NCBI GenBank assembly: GCA_037074765.1
Contig: JBAMDO010000089.1
Span: forward strand, 150,945 to 214,944
Origin: Mansonella perstans
Lineage: Eukaryota > Nematoda > Chromadorea > Rhabditida > Onchocercidae
Reading direction: 5' to 3'
Length of the DNA: 64,000 bases
The position numbers and the translations under genes are program-made. This document shows, piece by piece, positions 40,738 through 52,298 of the stretch. Under the pieces are notes generated by a model. It was given only the letters and a program-made list of their open reading frames with translations, had not been told where the DNA came from and did no database searches. Each line of letters starts with the position of its first letter. The stretch's first letter is position 1.

Positions 40738-41730
40738 TTTAAAACAAATTACTATCCAGTTGCATGTTTTTTTCATCGCAGATAATTTTCCTGATTGACG
40801 GAATTGGTGACAAATTACGCTCGAATAATGTTTCTCTATTTTACATGGCTGTCAACAAAAGTAATATTTCTAGGCTCTTTTTTCCGCATGAAATTGACTT
40901 AAAGCTCATGAATTAGCTAAACATATTCTCGGAATTTGAATTTTCTCTAAGGTATGTCGATTTTTGCTATTTCTACAATCGCTACCAATTATATAAATAT
41001 GTGTATATCTTTCTGTCTCCTTCTGTCTTTTGAAATCCGACCAATTATTCCGGTATAACCGGTTGAAATATTCATCATAAACTGGTTTATGCACTGTTGC
41101 TGTTTTTGTGAAACACATTTACAACGCCGCTTTAGCTGATTTCGATTTACTCTTGTTTGCCCTTGGTTTTAATGCAAACAAATTTGTATGATTAAGTTAC
41201 TCCTCCATTTGCTTACATCAGTTGGTGCAAAAATATGCACGTACCATAAAGAATAGATTCCCATCCATCTACCATTTGAATGAAGTCAAGGTAACTGAGT
41301 AACAAACACTCTTTACACAAAATCTCTCTAAATATCTCATAAGTCTTTTACCGATTCAAACTACAGAAGTATTCGTAGGAAATCGGGGTCTCGGGCCTTG
41401 ATGTTTAAAGCAATGCAAAAAACTGCTCTGAATAAACAGAAAAAGGTCTTGACCTTTTTCCGATAACTGCAATACAGGATAAGGATAGATAGTATAATCA
41501 TGTTTCGCAAATAGAATCACAAGCTGTATTTCCTAAACTTTTGAAATAATTTTAAACTGTATGACTGCATCTAAGTTGCTAGAACGATAAGGATGGAGTG
41601 TAACCAGTCCCTTCATTGCATATTACATTGGATTTGATTGAAAACAAATAAATTTTAATAACAAGAAGCAATAACGATTGTTATATCATAATTATAATTA
41701 AAATACCGTATTATGAAACTTCTCATAAAA
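40738..41730. other. Intergenic between convergent genes
   Basis: 3' flanks of the MATH-BTB gene (+) and rps-24 (-). No exon and no clear repeat was found. The base composition is less A/T-biased than the introns. Confidence 0.5.
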
Positions 41731-43240
41731 TTATTTCTTTCCGGCAGCAACTTTAGTCTTCTTTGTTCCACGTACTTTCTTCTGCCTGTTCTTACGCTCC
41801 TTGCGTTGCTTCCGGCCTGACTTCTCAGCTTTCGTGCCCGTTTGCTGTAAATCCAACAGTCTTCCTCTTCATTTTTAAATCAAAATGTGATACAATAATT
41901 TTCTGCCTTCCAGACCAAATAAACTGTATTAATTATAACGAGAATCCCATAAATCCCAATCTAAACATATCATGCATTTATGAGGAAACATGCATGCTAT
42001 GTACTGAAGAGGAAATAATAAGAATAAAATACTGGGATATTTTATGAATATATGTGTTAGATAGCATATTTATGTATTCAGACAAGTGAAACCTCTGTCA
42101 AACATGCGATAATTCCATTACCGATATCACTTTAAAAATGATATGTGGTGCAGCTCATATGGGAAGCATCATAGGATTAATTTTTGACTTGCAAAAAAAA
42201 TATGACAGTTAAACTGGCCAAGGAACTTACTCTCAGCAAGCGATATTTTGGTTCAAATTTTTTTGCAAAATCTGCTGTATCATAGATTAGCGCGAAACCA
42301 GTACTCCTCCCACCACCAAAGTGACACTGAAAACCGTAGGCAAATACCAAATCAGGTGTAGTCTTGTACATTTGGGCCAACTTTTCACGGACCTCCACTT
42401 TAGGAACTGATGCTCGATTGGGATGAAGGATTTCGACCACCTAAAAATTAATAAAAATTTCTCATAAAAATGAGATTCCGGAAATCACATCAAGAGAAGA
42501 GAAACCATAATATATTAAAAAAATAATGTGTGTATTGGGTGCTAACACTGAAAGATATCAAAAGAATGGAAGCTTGCCAAAGGTCACACTTGCTCCGAAC
42601 TCGAAGCAATTTTGGCTATTGTCAGCACCAGACCTTCAGCATAGAAACGAATGTATACAACATGCAATACTGAAGTGAGAAAACTAATTTCTCCTTTCTT
42701 TCCCAAGAAAAATTCAATAAAACAGCTCAAATTAATGAAAATTGACAATCTGTAAAACAAATTCCTACCATCTGTCGTCTTGCTAATAGGCGATTAGTCA
42801 TCACCTTATTCGTCCGAATTGTTACAACTGAATCAGCCTAAAAAGTTCGATTAAAACTTGATCATCTTTTAACTTTAATATTTTACTTTTGTCGTGTAAT
42901 ATTATTATTAATATTATTAAATATCATAAAAGAATCAAAAATGATCGTTTTGCTAAAACTATTGTGTGCTTCAAACAAGATAAAGATTTTGAATGAAACG
43001 TTACTAACATCCTTTTAATCTTAATAACGACCAAAACTATAAATATTAATACGTATAATTCTGCTACAACGGAATGCTTACCAAATATGACAGAATAATG
43101 TTGTCTATTTTAACTTCTTACTTACTAATAAACTCACATGTTAAAATATTAAATTATTTCCGATATGTCTTCGATAATAAGTAAAAGATCATGTGTATAG
43201 GGCCTGATGTAATAGAATATTTAAAGAACTAACTTACCAT
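41731..43240 (-). CDS. rps-24: Small-subunit ribosomal protein eS24 (RPS24)
   Basis: Four exons: 43238-43240, 42769-42837, 42231-42440, 41731-41844, giving 131 residues, the usual length for RPS24. The protein is a component of the 40S subunit. The match is close throughout: [80 protein letters not shown], then the basic tail [20 protein letters not shown] ending AAGKK. The first coding exon is just the ATG followed by GTAAGT, a structure common in ribosomal protein genes. All junctions are phase 0. The MATH-BTB gene converges on it from the left. Confidence 0.96.
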
Positions 43241-44608
43241 ATTTCTTTAGCAATATTTACTCGATTCAAATCAAAAATCTGCCAAATTGCTTGAACTCCA
43301 GATTACCTATAATATGAAGCGTAAATCTCGCATGAATTCTCACTAAAAGTTGAAATTCCCTCATCGTCGAGAGTAGAAGATTTACCCGAGATACCGCATT
43401 TCTTAATGAACAACGAGCAAATCTCCCCCATCCCACTCTTCCAAGACCCAAAAAACTACAATCTCGAAACAAATGCAACGTTTATTCCTACTGAAGTATT
43501 TGGTTCAAACCAAATTTCACTAACACAACACAATGACCTATGCAACCGATATGAAAACTACACGTCGCAAACATACAAACATACAAATTTTGACCCCTAC
43601 GCCATTGCGTGGTAATCAATACTATTTAATGGGGGGAGAATTGGGACCAAGTATAGACAAATAATGACGTATTATAACGTTTCCTAACGTAAGAATACGC
43701 GTATCATTTCTTGATCAACGTACGACACGTAATTACTGCTTTTATTAATTATATACAACATGCTAGATAAAAGAACACGTTTCGCGTTATCTTGACAAAT
43801 TAAAATTATAAAAAAAGAAATGTTACAAAGTACTTCGAGTACAATAAAGTGAAATTGTAAAAAGTGATTTTAAGTACAAAAAGTAATTCCTTTACAATTC
43901 GAACAGAATGCTTTGGTTTTGATCAAATCTCTTGCATTAAAGAAAATGAATTTAGACGAACAATAAACAATTCTAATAAAGTAAAAAAAAATCCAGAAAG
44001 TCAGCGTAACTTTTGATTCTATTCTCTCAAATAAGTCTAATCAATACTATTGGATATTCTTTCGAAAAAAATTGACATTCAAAAAATCCTATCGGAAGGA
44101 AAACTTTAAAAACAAAGCAGTGGTGATTCCTTCATAAAAAAAAAAGTAGCAATACACAAACCTAATCTAACTAAAGAAAAACATGAAAGAATTCGAGACG
44201 AGAGATAATGCATACAATCTTTTAACATATCTGAGAAATAACGTCGTATGTATATGATTTACAGAGAAAGATAATGTATACAATCTTTTAACATATCTAA
44301 GAAATAATGCCGTATGTATATGATTTACAGAGAAAGATAATGATGATTAAAAGCTTACATAATTGAATAGCTCAATCTGAATTAAATTATTCTCTATATT
44401 ATCTTTCAAACATTATTTATTAACCTGATAAACATCTTAGAAATTATAAAATGTACAACGATTCCATTAGCATATATGACACTTAAAAAGACGATTAAAG
44501 CTTACAAGTCTACTTTACCTTTAAGGTGCTGAGGCATATAGGAGATGAAGCAATGTCTGCGCATATTTTATATGATCCATATATCTAATCCTTTCAATAT
44601 ATTTTAAT
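43241..44608. other. Intergenic: rps-24 promoter and downstream flank
   Basis: This holds the rps-24 promoter and the 3' flank of the PPPL-ended gene. An open frame at 43406-43615 has no family features. A tandem duplication lies at 44203-44334 and is listed separately. Confidence 0.5.
44203..44334. repeat. Tandem duplication, 2 x 66 bp
   Basis: Unit 44203-44268 is followed directly by unit 44269-44334. Both start 'agataatg.atacaatcttt' and end 'gatttacagagaa', with a few substitutions. A third unit starts ('agataatg' at 44335) and then diverges. Confidence 0.9.
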
Positions 44609-45547
44609 TTATAACGGTGGTGGTGAATTGAATGATATTATTATAAAAAACCACGGAAAGAAATGATGTGGCATGAAAGCGATTAAACAAGCAAAACATA
44701 TTACCACTGTTACCATACACGGATAAGTATTTGTAGATTGCTTTACAACGTTTATTTTACTGTTAAAAGCATTTTTGACAGCAGCACTATCATGTGTCAT
44801 ATTCCGTAGTAATATTTTCCGTGGTCTCCGCCTGATGCGCTTTGATCGATGTGATGTTATCCTTTGATCAACGTCTGTAAGACTTGATGTTGCCAATTTT
44901 GAGTTGCATTCCGTAGGTGATTCTGAACGGAATGTTCCAAATCCTGAATCAACAACAGTGTTTGGTTCACCAATATCTGTTGATAACTTTTTGTTGACAA
45001 CTTCCTGAAAACACTTTTCCCGTAAACATAAGGAAGAAAAATTTAGTGAATAAAAGGATGGCATGTGCGATACCACTGTAAATTAATTTGTCATCCCAAC
45101 CAGCATCGCTAGATATAAAACTTGTTCATTCCCAAAAAAGTTAACCTCAATTACATATCCCCGCTAATTTTTCCACTTTAAACTGAAAGATCAATAATTC
45201 ATCTTCTAGATGATAAGACATATAACTTATGACTTTTGCTCATTTAAAGTAGCAAAAATAAATATAAAATCTTCCTCATTCTAACATTCTCTAACATAAA
45301 TTACTTCTTATATTGTCTTCCACCTGCGTAATTAACTTACCTCATGAAGTACACCATAAAGTGCATTGTATGTCTCACAATTCTTTGGCTTGCAATTTCC
45401 CACGGCTAATTCCCAATCATGCGTTAACTTATCGAGCATATTTCCAAATTCCTGCATTTGGCATTGATCATTTGTAATTCGCTTCCGTACTCGATCCCAT
45501 GTTTCCAGAAATCCGATTTCTTCCTTAAATCGTGCTTTACCATTCAT
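44609..45547 (-). CDS. Small tail-anchored protein ending PPPL (KASH candidate)
   Basis: Two exons, 45341-45547 and 44609-45004, joined by strong signals (GAG|GTAAGT, TTTTCAG|GAA) in phase 0, giving 200 residues. The start ATG is preceded by an in-frame TGA and a TTTTAG acceptor 5 nt upstream, so the N-terminus is probably complete. The N-terminal exon is helical (LETWDRVRKRITNDQCQMQE, FGNMLDKLTHDWELAV). The middle is Ser/Thr-rich with a strongly basic patch at about 122-132 (RSKRIRRRPRK). One hydrophobic helix (about 165-180, MVTVVICFACLIAF) is followed by a 20-residue tail rich in Phe, Ile and Pro that ends SFNSPPPL. KASH proteins of the nuclear envelope are single-pass tail-anchored proteins whose short lumenal peptide ends PPPX and binds SUN proteins. 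Architecture and terminus fit; the Cys seen upstream in some KASH tails is absent. The KASH call is inference. Confidence 0.7.
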
Positions 45548-48500
45548 TCAGTCTAAAATATTTCTTATTACAACAACAGCTCGAATGCCACACTATGTAA
45601 TCATCATCGTGCAAAACTATCTTACCCTTATTTTCCGTGGTTAATTATCACAAATTTAACACATTCAATCAATCAATCACATAGTCATTCGATCATTCAT
45701 TCTTCAATCAATCAATCGTTCAGTCATTAAATCAATCAAACAAACAATCGTTTCATTAATTAGGTGCAACAGATTTTCTACCTCAACTTTCTAGCTTGCT
45801 AATATTTAACAAAGGCTAATTTTCCAATTTACTGCAATTGTTGTACTGCATTATCAGATACCTAAAACCTTACAGACCATTATCTGTCTATATTGATTAT
45901 TGCAACAATTCAATAAACAATCCCGACAGTCGCTTCCATGACAACAACTATTTAGATTTACAAACCGATGAACATCTGATTTACCAATTCAAATAAGTCT
46001 AAAAATATGCAATCCTCATTGACAAATCTATTCAATCATTCATTTCCTGGCAACAAATTTGGAAAATGAGGATTGCGAAAGTCGAATAACAAATTCGAAA
46101 TTCGAAATTTTTCTGCTCATAGAAGTTAACTGCAAAAAAAATATGGTATGAAAATAATAATAGATAATGCAATGTTTTCTTTTTTTTTTTAATTTGTTCC
46201 GCTTCATTTTGAAGTAGGATAAAAAGGAAATCTTTTAAATTAAAAATGTAAATAAGAATAAAACATTATAATGTTTGTGGTCCTGTGAATTTCTTAACTT
46301 TTTAATTATTTATTCATTTATAAATCAGAGCAAATACAGCAATTCCACAAATTTTACTGTATGACACAGTAATGGTATATTATAATTATGATGCAATATA
46401 TTTTAAAAATGACAGAATTTACAAGAAAAAGCTATTACTGGCATTAAATTAAGTCTTTTTGACATACTTTTTATAAATCGAAAATTCTAAAAGCAACAAA
46501 AAAAAAAAAAAAAGTGAAATGAAAAAGTAATTATTCCGAAGAAATTAAACTGGAAAAGTAATCATTCCAATCTTTTTGCATAACCCTATTTATATCTTTT
46601 CCACCGCAATATAATTATTCAGATTACAGTAATAAATTTGTTGTATCTACAGCTATATGAAACTGTCATATGGAATAATTGTCCCCAAACATATATTCTC
46701 ATTATTCTTCTTTTTTTCCCTTTCTCCTGATTGCTCATCCATCATTCATTACTGCTAATGTCATTTGACATGATCAATTGGTGTTTTTGACGTCTAGACG
46801 TATGCATCAAGTGATGTTTTTTGACGTCTAGACGTATGCATCAAGTGATATTTTTTGACGTCTAGATGTGTACATATACAGTATTTCTATCCTTTAATTT
46901 TAATAATAAGTACGAAATAAATATAAATTTTTATAATGTAACAAAGGAAAGCAAGTATAAATTTTATGGATAGTGCTGAAGATTGTAAGGACTAATGATT
47001 GACGTGCAAAAAAAAAGTGTTGAAATTCAAAAAAACTTCAAACCGTTAAACTACCACACGTAACAGACGCAAACTAACACATTACATACGTAAACACAAA
47101 GCAGCAGAAATCCAGTCATCATACAACAACCAACTTTGAGGAGGTTTAGTTATAACTTGCTAAAAACATGAATTCCTGACGCGACTCCTTTGTTGTGAGC
47201 AGTTTGTGTTAAAGATCGATAAGCGTAGCGAAATATCATAATGTTCAGTGGTTGACGTGACAAAGCACATATCACGTTTTGACGTTACTTTCACCGCAGA
47301 TATTACGTTTTAACGTTTTGACGTTATTTTTGCAATTTTACGATCGACTTGTGTTTTTTGTTATTGCCAGATTTAATCCACGGTATCACCATGCATTAAC
47401 TTTTTTGCAACACTGTTGAAAAGAATTTACGTACGTGAGATGCGAAAGTTATTTTTTTCTGATAATGATAAAAGTGCACACTAAACAAAACGAAGAAAAT
47501 TTTGTTTTTGAACTTTTATAGCAATTCAATAATATCAATACACATCATGTATATTAAGTAACAGATCAGATATATTTCAGATTCGATTAATAATTCAAAA
47601 AAAAAAAAAAAAAGAATAAAATCATCGATAATTACAATCAGAAATTCTTACGAATAAACATTGTTAATTATTAGAACTATAAAACATATAGTTTTAATTT
47701 ATCATGATTCATTCATTAATTTTTATCACATCAATAAATCATTTTGATCATTGATAATAGCGGATTATATTTCATATGAAAAACAAATATTTACATGTTT
47801 TGAATAGTACTTGCGGAAATTAACTTACTAAATGAACATGTTTAAAATTTTATTTCTAAGAATTCAAAAGAGTTTTTGAATTTGGCACTTTCAGAAGTAA
47901 TCAAAATTTATTTGTAATTTCTTATGTAATGACAAATTCATTTCATTAATCGAAAATGAATTTCATGATGGTGAACAATAGGCAGGAATGATGATAAACG
48001 GATAGAAATAAAGATGAATTTTTGGAATTAAATGAATTGATAGATCGCTGTCATAAAATTAAAATTGCCGAACAGAAATGAGAAGTGGAAGAAAAAGTAT
48101 TCTTCAATTAAAAGTGATCAAAGAGGAAAAGTAATGGTGAAGGAGAAAAACGAGAGGGCAAGATTTCGTAAATATTTTACTAATTGTTGCCCACATATCA
48201 TTTTATTTGAAACTTTTAGAAAATAATTTCTAAAAGTTGTACATTGCTGGCTCATTTATGTTTCAATATCAAGTGTCAAATTCAATTGACAAGCAAAAAG
48301 TGAAATTCCAATTGAATTAACTAATAATCTTCCAAAACTCTTATCGCATTTAGCAGTTATTTATGTGTTAAATCACAATTGTAATTAGAACAATAGTCAG
48401 CTAATCTATATCACTCGCCCAACGCATTTATCCAACCGTGATAATTTTTCTGTCCTAAACAGATCCTGATGATATATTACATGAACCATAGTAATTTGCC

Positions 48501-48729
48501 ATCGATAGATCAAATAGTTCTTGCAAAATAGCCAAATAGATCATTATACTTTGCCATCTCACAGACTTTTTGTTCCATAGATGACAGAAATCCATAGATC
48601 TTTTGTTTTTTTGGATATCATTCTTTAAGAATAACGATAATTTTTAGCTTGGATGTGGCAAGTCTGAATTATATTAAGGCCAAGTATATATGCAAGTTAC
48701 AGAAGTTCAAAATCTTACAATGCTCATCC
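45548..48729. other. Intergenic; TGACGT-rich patch
   Basis: This is the promoter side of the PPPL-ended gene up to the left arm of the inverted duplication. Near 45660-45750 there is an 'aatcaatcaatc/attcattc' simple tract. TGACG-type motifs cluster at about 46787-46870 and again at 47250-47330. A short open stretch at about 48010-48080 (DEFLELNELIDRCHKIKIAE) is bounded by stops and has no usable splice sites; it may be an old exon. Confidence 0.5.
46787..46870. repeat. 34-bp tandem repeat with palindromic core
   Basis: Units start at 46787, 46821 and 46855, a period of 34 bp. The core TTGACGTCTAGACGTATGCA contains the 12-bp palindrome ACGTCTAGACGT and is followed by ATGCAT. The first two units match almost exactly; the third decays after TTGACGTCTAGATGT. 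TGACGTC resembles a CREB/bZIP half-site. Confidence 0.9.
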
Positions 48730-49110
48730 CATTGATGGTAAAAAATTTGCATGCGATCTAGTTTGGAAAAAATGATTTTATTCTTTCTGAACATCAGTTA
48801 TCACTTGCATTTTTCATTGCAAAAGATGCACATTTAATTCGAGATCTCAACAATATAGACATCTGGTTAGTTTACTTTGTCAATGTAAGCCAATTTCTTA
48901 AACTTTCTTTTAACGATGACTATTTGACTATTAGCACTAGTAGTGCAACATTAATTACAGGTTAATATCTGCAATTTCAAGCCTGACCGAGGACCCTTAG
49001 TCCCGAGGGCTATTTTAGTTATTTAAGGAAGACAAAAAGCTCGATATGATCCATGTCTAACTAAATTCAAGTGACATATGAGGCTTTCTGTGTTCTGGTG
49101 GAATTGGCAG

Positions 49111-49250
49111 TAGTTACATTGATGACTGCGGTGTCAGGAAATGTTTTTAAAACTGAAGCGACAAAGTCTTTATGTAGAATTGTGATAACGGGAAGAATGC
49201 TATGTCATAATAAGGCAGCTTATGCAGTGCTACTCAATTTTTTTGAGGAA
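49111..49250 (+). CDS. Transthyretin-like family exon (left-arm copy)
   Basis: A 140-nt exon bounded by TTGGCAG and GAA|GTTAAA. It encodes a hydrophobic lead ending TLMTAVSG and then SLCRIVITGRMLCHNKAAYA followed by VLLNFFEE. The pattern V.[VI].G.[LM].C...[KP]A..V...[LF][YF]E is the start of nematode transthyretin-like (TTL) proteins, which are secreted beta-sandwich proteins of about 140 residues. I could not find a start-codon exon upstream or the second half of the domain downstream, so this is either part of a gene with undetected exons or a fragment. The copy in the right arm has lost one T of a seven-T run. Family assignment is moderate. Confidence 0.45.
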
Positions 49251-50084
49251 GTTAAATGCAAGTTTCTTGTCTTAAAAAATTTTATTTAAAAGTTTCAAGA
49301 GATCTTTGCACTTTTCACATGACATTCCATCGCCTTTTTTTCCGTTTTGATTTATTAATAGAAATTATTAAGGCCTTCTGTATGACAATTCTCTCCAACA
49401 TAACCATGCATCATCTTCATTCACATATATCAATTTGCTGAACGTTACTCTTTTTCCGATCTTAGCCTGCCCAAAGGTCTACAGCTTTCACGCAGCTTGT
49501 TTAGTATCCTCTTGACGTATGTGTCGAGCTTTCACTCACTATCACCAGCTGCTTATCAATGCTATTTAAGCAATAAATTTTGCTGAGTCCTATTTTATCA
49601 AAAAATTTTAATTATCTTGATTGAGAAAGATGTGAGTTTAGATTAGAATTCGTCGGTAGAAAAAGCAAAAGAAACATTTTACTTTTTTATTTTATTTACT
49701 TTATTTACTTAAAAAAATTAAAATTGCTGCCAAAAAATTACTATGAATGACAATGGTTGTTCAGAAGATTTTGAAAAAGAATTGGGGACATTTTTATAGA
49801 TATAAAGTATGGAAAGGTGTCAAAAGGTATTTTATGGAACAGCGACTATTTTTTAAGTGGACGTGACGATCAATTTTTTAATCTACTAGTAAGCATGGAT
49901 ACTGCAAAATATCACAGGGCTACGGAATTTCGCATAGTTTTTCGACATGTTTGCAAAATTTATTCAATTTACATTATGTTTCATAGCTTATAAGACAGAA
50001 GATAATGCCGAACAGTACTTTACATTTTTTTGCAAAATTAAAGTCCGCCCAATGATAGAAAAGTTTTCAGAGAAAATAAAACAA

Positions 50085-50477
50085 TTAGCCAAAATAAAAA
50101 TAAGGATTGAACCGGCCGTAGTATCCACCGTAGTACGATCCACCGTAGTACGGATAACCCAAACCAATGGAAATACTCTGCGGACCTCTTCGGCGGTTCA
50201 ACGACTAAAATTTAAAACAAGCTTTCACTGGAAACTTTGGCAATTAAATGAACACTAATAGCAAATATGAAACATACTCTCCTGCCTGCAGTGTTCCTGT
50301 TGTACGATCTCAGATTAATATCGAACAGCTGTGCGTCTGTTTCAGCGATTGATAACACTGTGCTAAATGAGAAATGAGACATTAATAGGCAAATAACTCA
50401 ACAAATGATGTGATAATAGTACTTTAAGCTTACATTGTTAGCGCAATGAAATACTCAATCGCAACAATTGACTGCAT
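50085..50477 (-). CDS. Small secreted Gly/Tyr-rich peptide precursor, left copy
   Basis: Three exons: 50434-50477, 50278-50362, 50085-50204, giving 82 residues with junctions in phase (AT|GTAAGC, AGA|GTATGT, TTTTAG|TCG). Residues 1-26 look like a signal peptide (MQSIVAIEYFIALTITVLSI, then AETDAQ). A short pro-region (LFDINLRSYNRNTAGRR) ends in a dibasic site, and SLNRRRGPQ supplies a second basic cleavage site. The remaining 32 residues are Gly/Tyr-rich: ISIGLGYPYYGGSYYGGYYG then RFNPYFYFG. The layout recalls nematode neuropeptide-like or antimicrobial GY-rich precursors, but I do not recognise the family and assign no function. A C-terminal Gly could allow amidation. Exons 1 and 2 are identical to the right-arm copy; exon 3 differs at protein-changing positions. 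Confidence 0.72.
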
Positions 50478-51419
50478 AATAAGTTTTTCAAAATTCCTGC
50501 AATTATATAAAATTGTATAATTATAAAAAAGTTTACATATTCCTGCATTCATGTCAAATAAAACTACTTCTGTAAGAATTCGCAGCAAAGAAGTTTGTTG
50601 TTTTTTTGTTTTGCCCTAACGAATTTCAAGAGGTGACTTTTTCACGTATTAATAGACGACGTGAATTGGCAAAAATGAGTTATGAAGATAATTTCATCAT
50701 TGACTAAATTCAAAGTGTTAAGCGAAAAGGGCCGTTGATTTTAGATAATTCACAACTGGTAACAGTAGATTTTTAAAAGACAACTAGCCCCAAAGGAAAG
50801 TTTAAGTTTCGTCGAATTCGGTTATGGCTCACTGGTATAAATTTGATGTGAAGGAAGAAATAAAGAGTTGGGCGGAAACGGTTCCTTAAAAACTACAATT
50901 TCTTTCGAAAAATATTTATTATTATGACAATGATAAACTTGTTCTTCCTATTCTACGTCATATGTGCTTTTTTCCTCTAATTATCACTTTCGACAGCTAA
51001 CAAAGTCTTGAAAAGGCAAAGAGTCATTGCTCAAAAATCTAAATGTGGACTCTTAATGACTAGATAAACTCCTTGTTGATTAGATCTGATTATTGAATGG
51101 AGCTAGGCAAAAAACTTCTGAGATAGCTTTTGTGTTCCGGTAACTAAAATTCAACAAATGAGTGATTGTTGAGGAAGTTAGAATTCATTTTCTCTTTTAT
51201 TTCCGAAGTTTCAATCAACTTAAAATGGCTTCACTTAATTAAAAAGCACGTGTATAAGAAGAACATTGTTATAACTTCACTGCTACTAATCAAATTGATT
51301 TTAAAGTGACTAAGGCTTTTCAATAACTATATAATCGCCATATTTCAATCATTTATTAATTACTGGTATTAAGATTAGCTAATTACTAATAAATTAATTC
51401 ATTCTTTCAGCCTACAAAT

Positions 51420-51720
51420 TTGTATTGCATAGATTTTTGACATGTTTTTAAAATTTTTTCATTTCTCAATCTGTTTAACAGCTTCTTTATGAGACATAAT
51501 ACAAAGACAAACAAAATTTTGCTTTTTCTGCAAAATTGGAAGAAAGCTTTTGGACAAAATAAAACAACTGGCGAAAATAGTAGTAGTTGTAGGCAGCATA
51601 ACTACGTGGAAGGTAATCATAATCTGCGGTAGTAACCATGCAACTATAGTTCCAGTCGTGCCAATTTTACATTCCGTACATTGCTGCTATTACTTATACT
51701 ACACCAGGACGGATATTAGT
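51420..51720 (-). pseudogene. Decayed relative of the peptide gene
   Basis: The flanking order is recognisable from the left arm: a 'gacatgttt..aaaattt' segment, a 'tttttctgcaaaatt' segment, then 'aaaataaaacaa.t.gc.aaaata'. Beyond this, on the minus strand, the Tyr-rich tail can be glimpsed as YAAYNYYYF, but the frame upstream is broken by stops and no splice phase rescues it. It lies in the same orientation as the left-arm gene and is far more diverged than the two arms are from each other, so it is an older duplicate. Confidence 0.55.
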
Positions 51721-51734
51721 GCTCTTATCAATGT

Positions 51735-51833
51735 CTAATAATGGAGAGGGGTGATATGTTTTGAAGACGAATTAATGAGAACTAATGGCAGGAAAACAGC
51801 TACACTAAGTTTTCTTAATGTTGTAGTGATCAT
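51735..51833 (-). CDS. Possible 32-residue secreted peptide ORF
   Basis: An uninterrupted small frame reads MITTTLRKLSVAVFLPLVLI followed by NSSSKHITPLHY and a stop. The first 24 residues have the charge, hydrophobic core and small-residue end of a signal peptide. It lies just upstream, on the same strand, of the decayed peptide-gene relative, so it might be what is left of, or a replacement for, that gene's first exon. There is no homology support, and a frame this short can arise by chance. Confidence 0.2.
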   Translation of the reverse strand: MITTTLRKLSVAVFLPLVLINSSSKHITPLHY

Positions 51834-52298
51834 TACTCCTACATCGTGTGAATAAGTGATTTTCACGCCGCTCACATTTTTTTAATATTACAGCGAGATA
51901 AGGCTACCATTAGCAATGTTGTCATAGATGCAAATTTTTGAAATTTGCTGAAATTAATTACACTTTGTTTCAAAATATGGCAAATATTTCTGAAAAAAGT
52001 TGCCAGTTAAAATTTCATATTTATAATGTTTTAAATGCGGGAAACTTACTCATTTCGCAAAAAATATTATTAAATTTCAATGGAATTGTAATAAATGTCG
52101 CTAATTTTCTATTTACAGATATTATATCATTTCTTTTATAATTATAGTATTTCAACCAAACATTGCAACAGTATGCTTTGAAGATGGTATACTTCATGTT
52201 TTTGCAGACCAGAAAAAACTGTTTACGATTTCACAGTTTTTAAACGGGAAAAAATTATGTCTGTTCTATCTACTAAAGTTGAACATTATCATTTTCCT

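Larger units (their letters stand above)
48730..51178 (+). repeat. Left arm of a large inverted duplication
   Basis: This arm matches the reverse complement of 54306-56751 along its whole length with scattered substitutions and small indels. The outer edge is at 'cattgatggtaaaaaattt' (48730), where homology stops abruptly, and the inner edge is at 'gattgttgaggaagt' (51178). It holds a transthyretin-like exon on the plus strand (49111-49250) and a secreted-peptide gene on the minus strand (50085-50477). Confidence 0.95.

Noticed and set aside
42060..42175. C/D-box snoRNA-like segment in the last rps-24 intron
   Set aside because: A TATGATG and a CTGA lie about 80 nt apart on the gene strand, but the C box lacks its final A and the ends do not pair into a terminal stem.
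47990..48160. Short coiled-coil-like open stretch
   Set aside because: It is bounded by in-frame stops on both sides without usable acceptor or donor; at best an old exon remnant.
49947..50258. 103-codon open frame in the left arm (and 55226-55534 in the right arm)
   Set aside because: It runs antisense to the peptide gene's last exon and has no signal or domain. Its conservation follows from the duplication.
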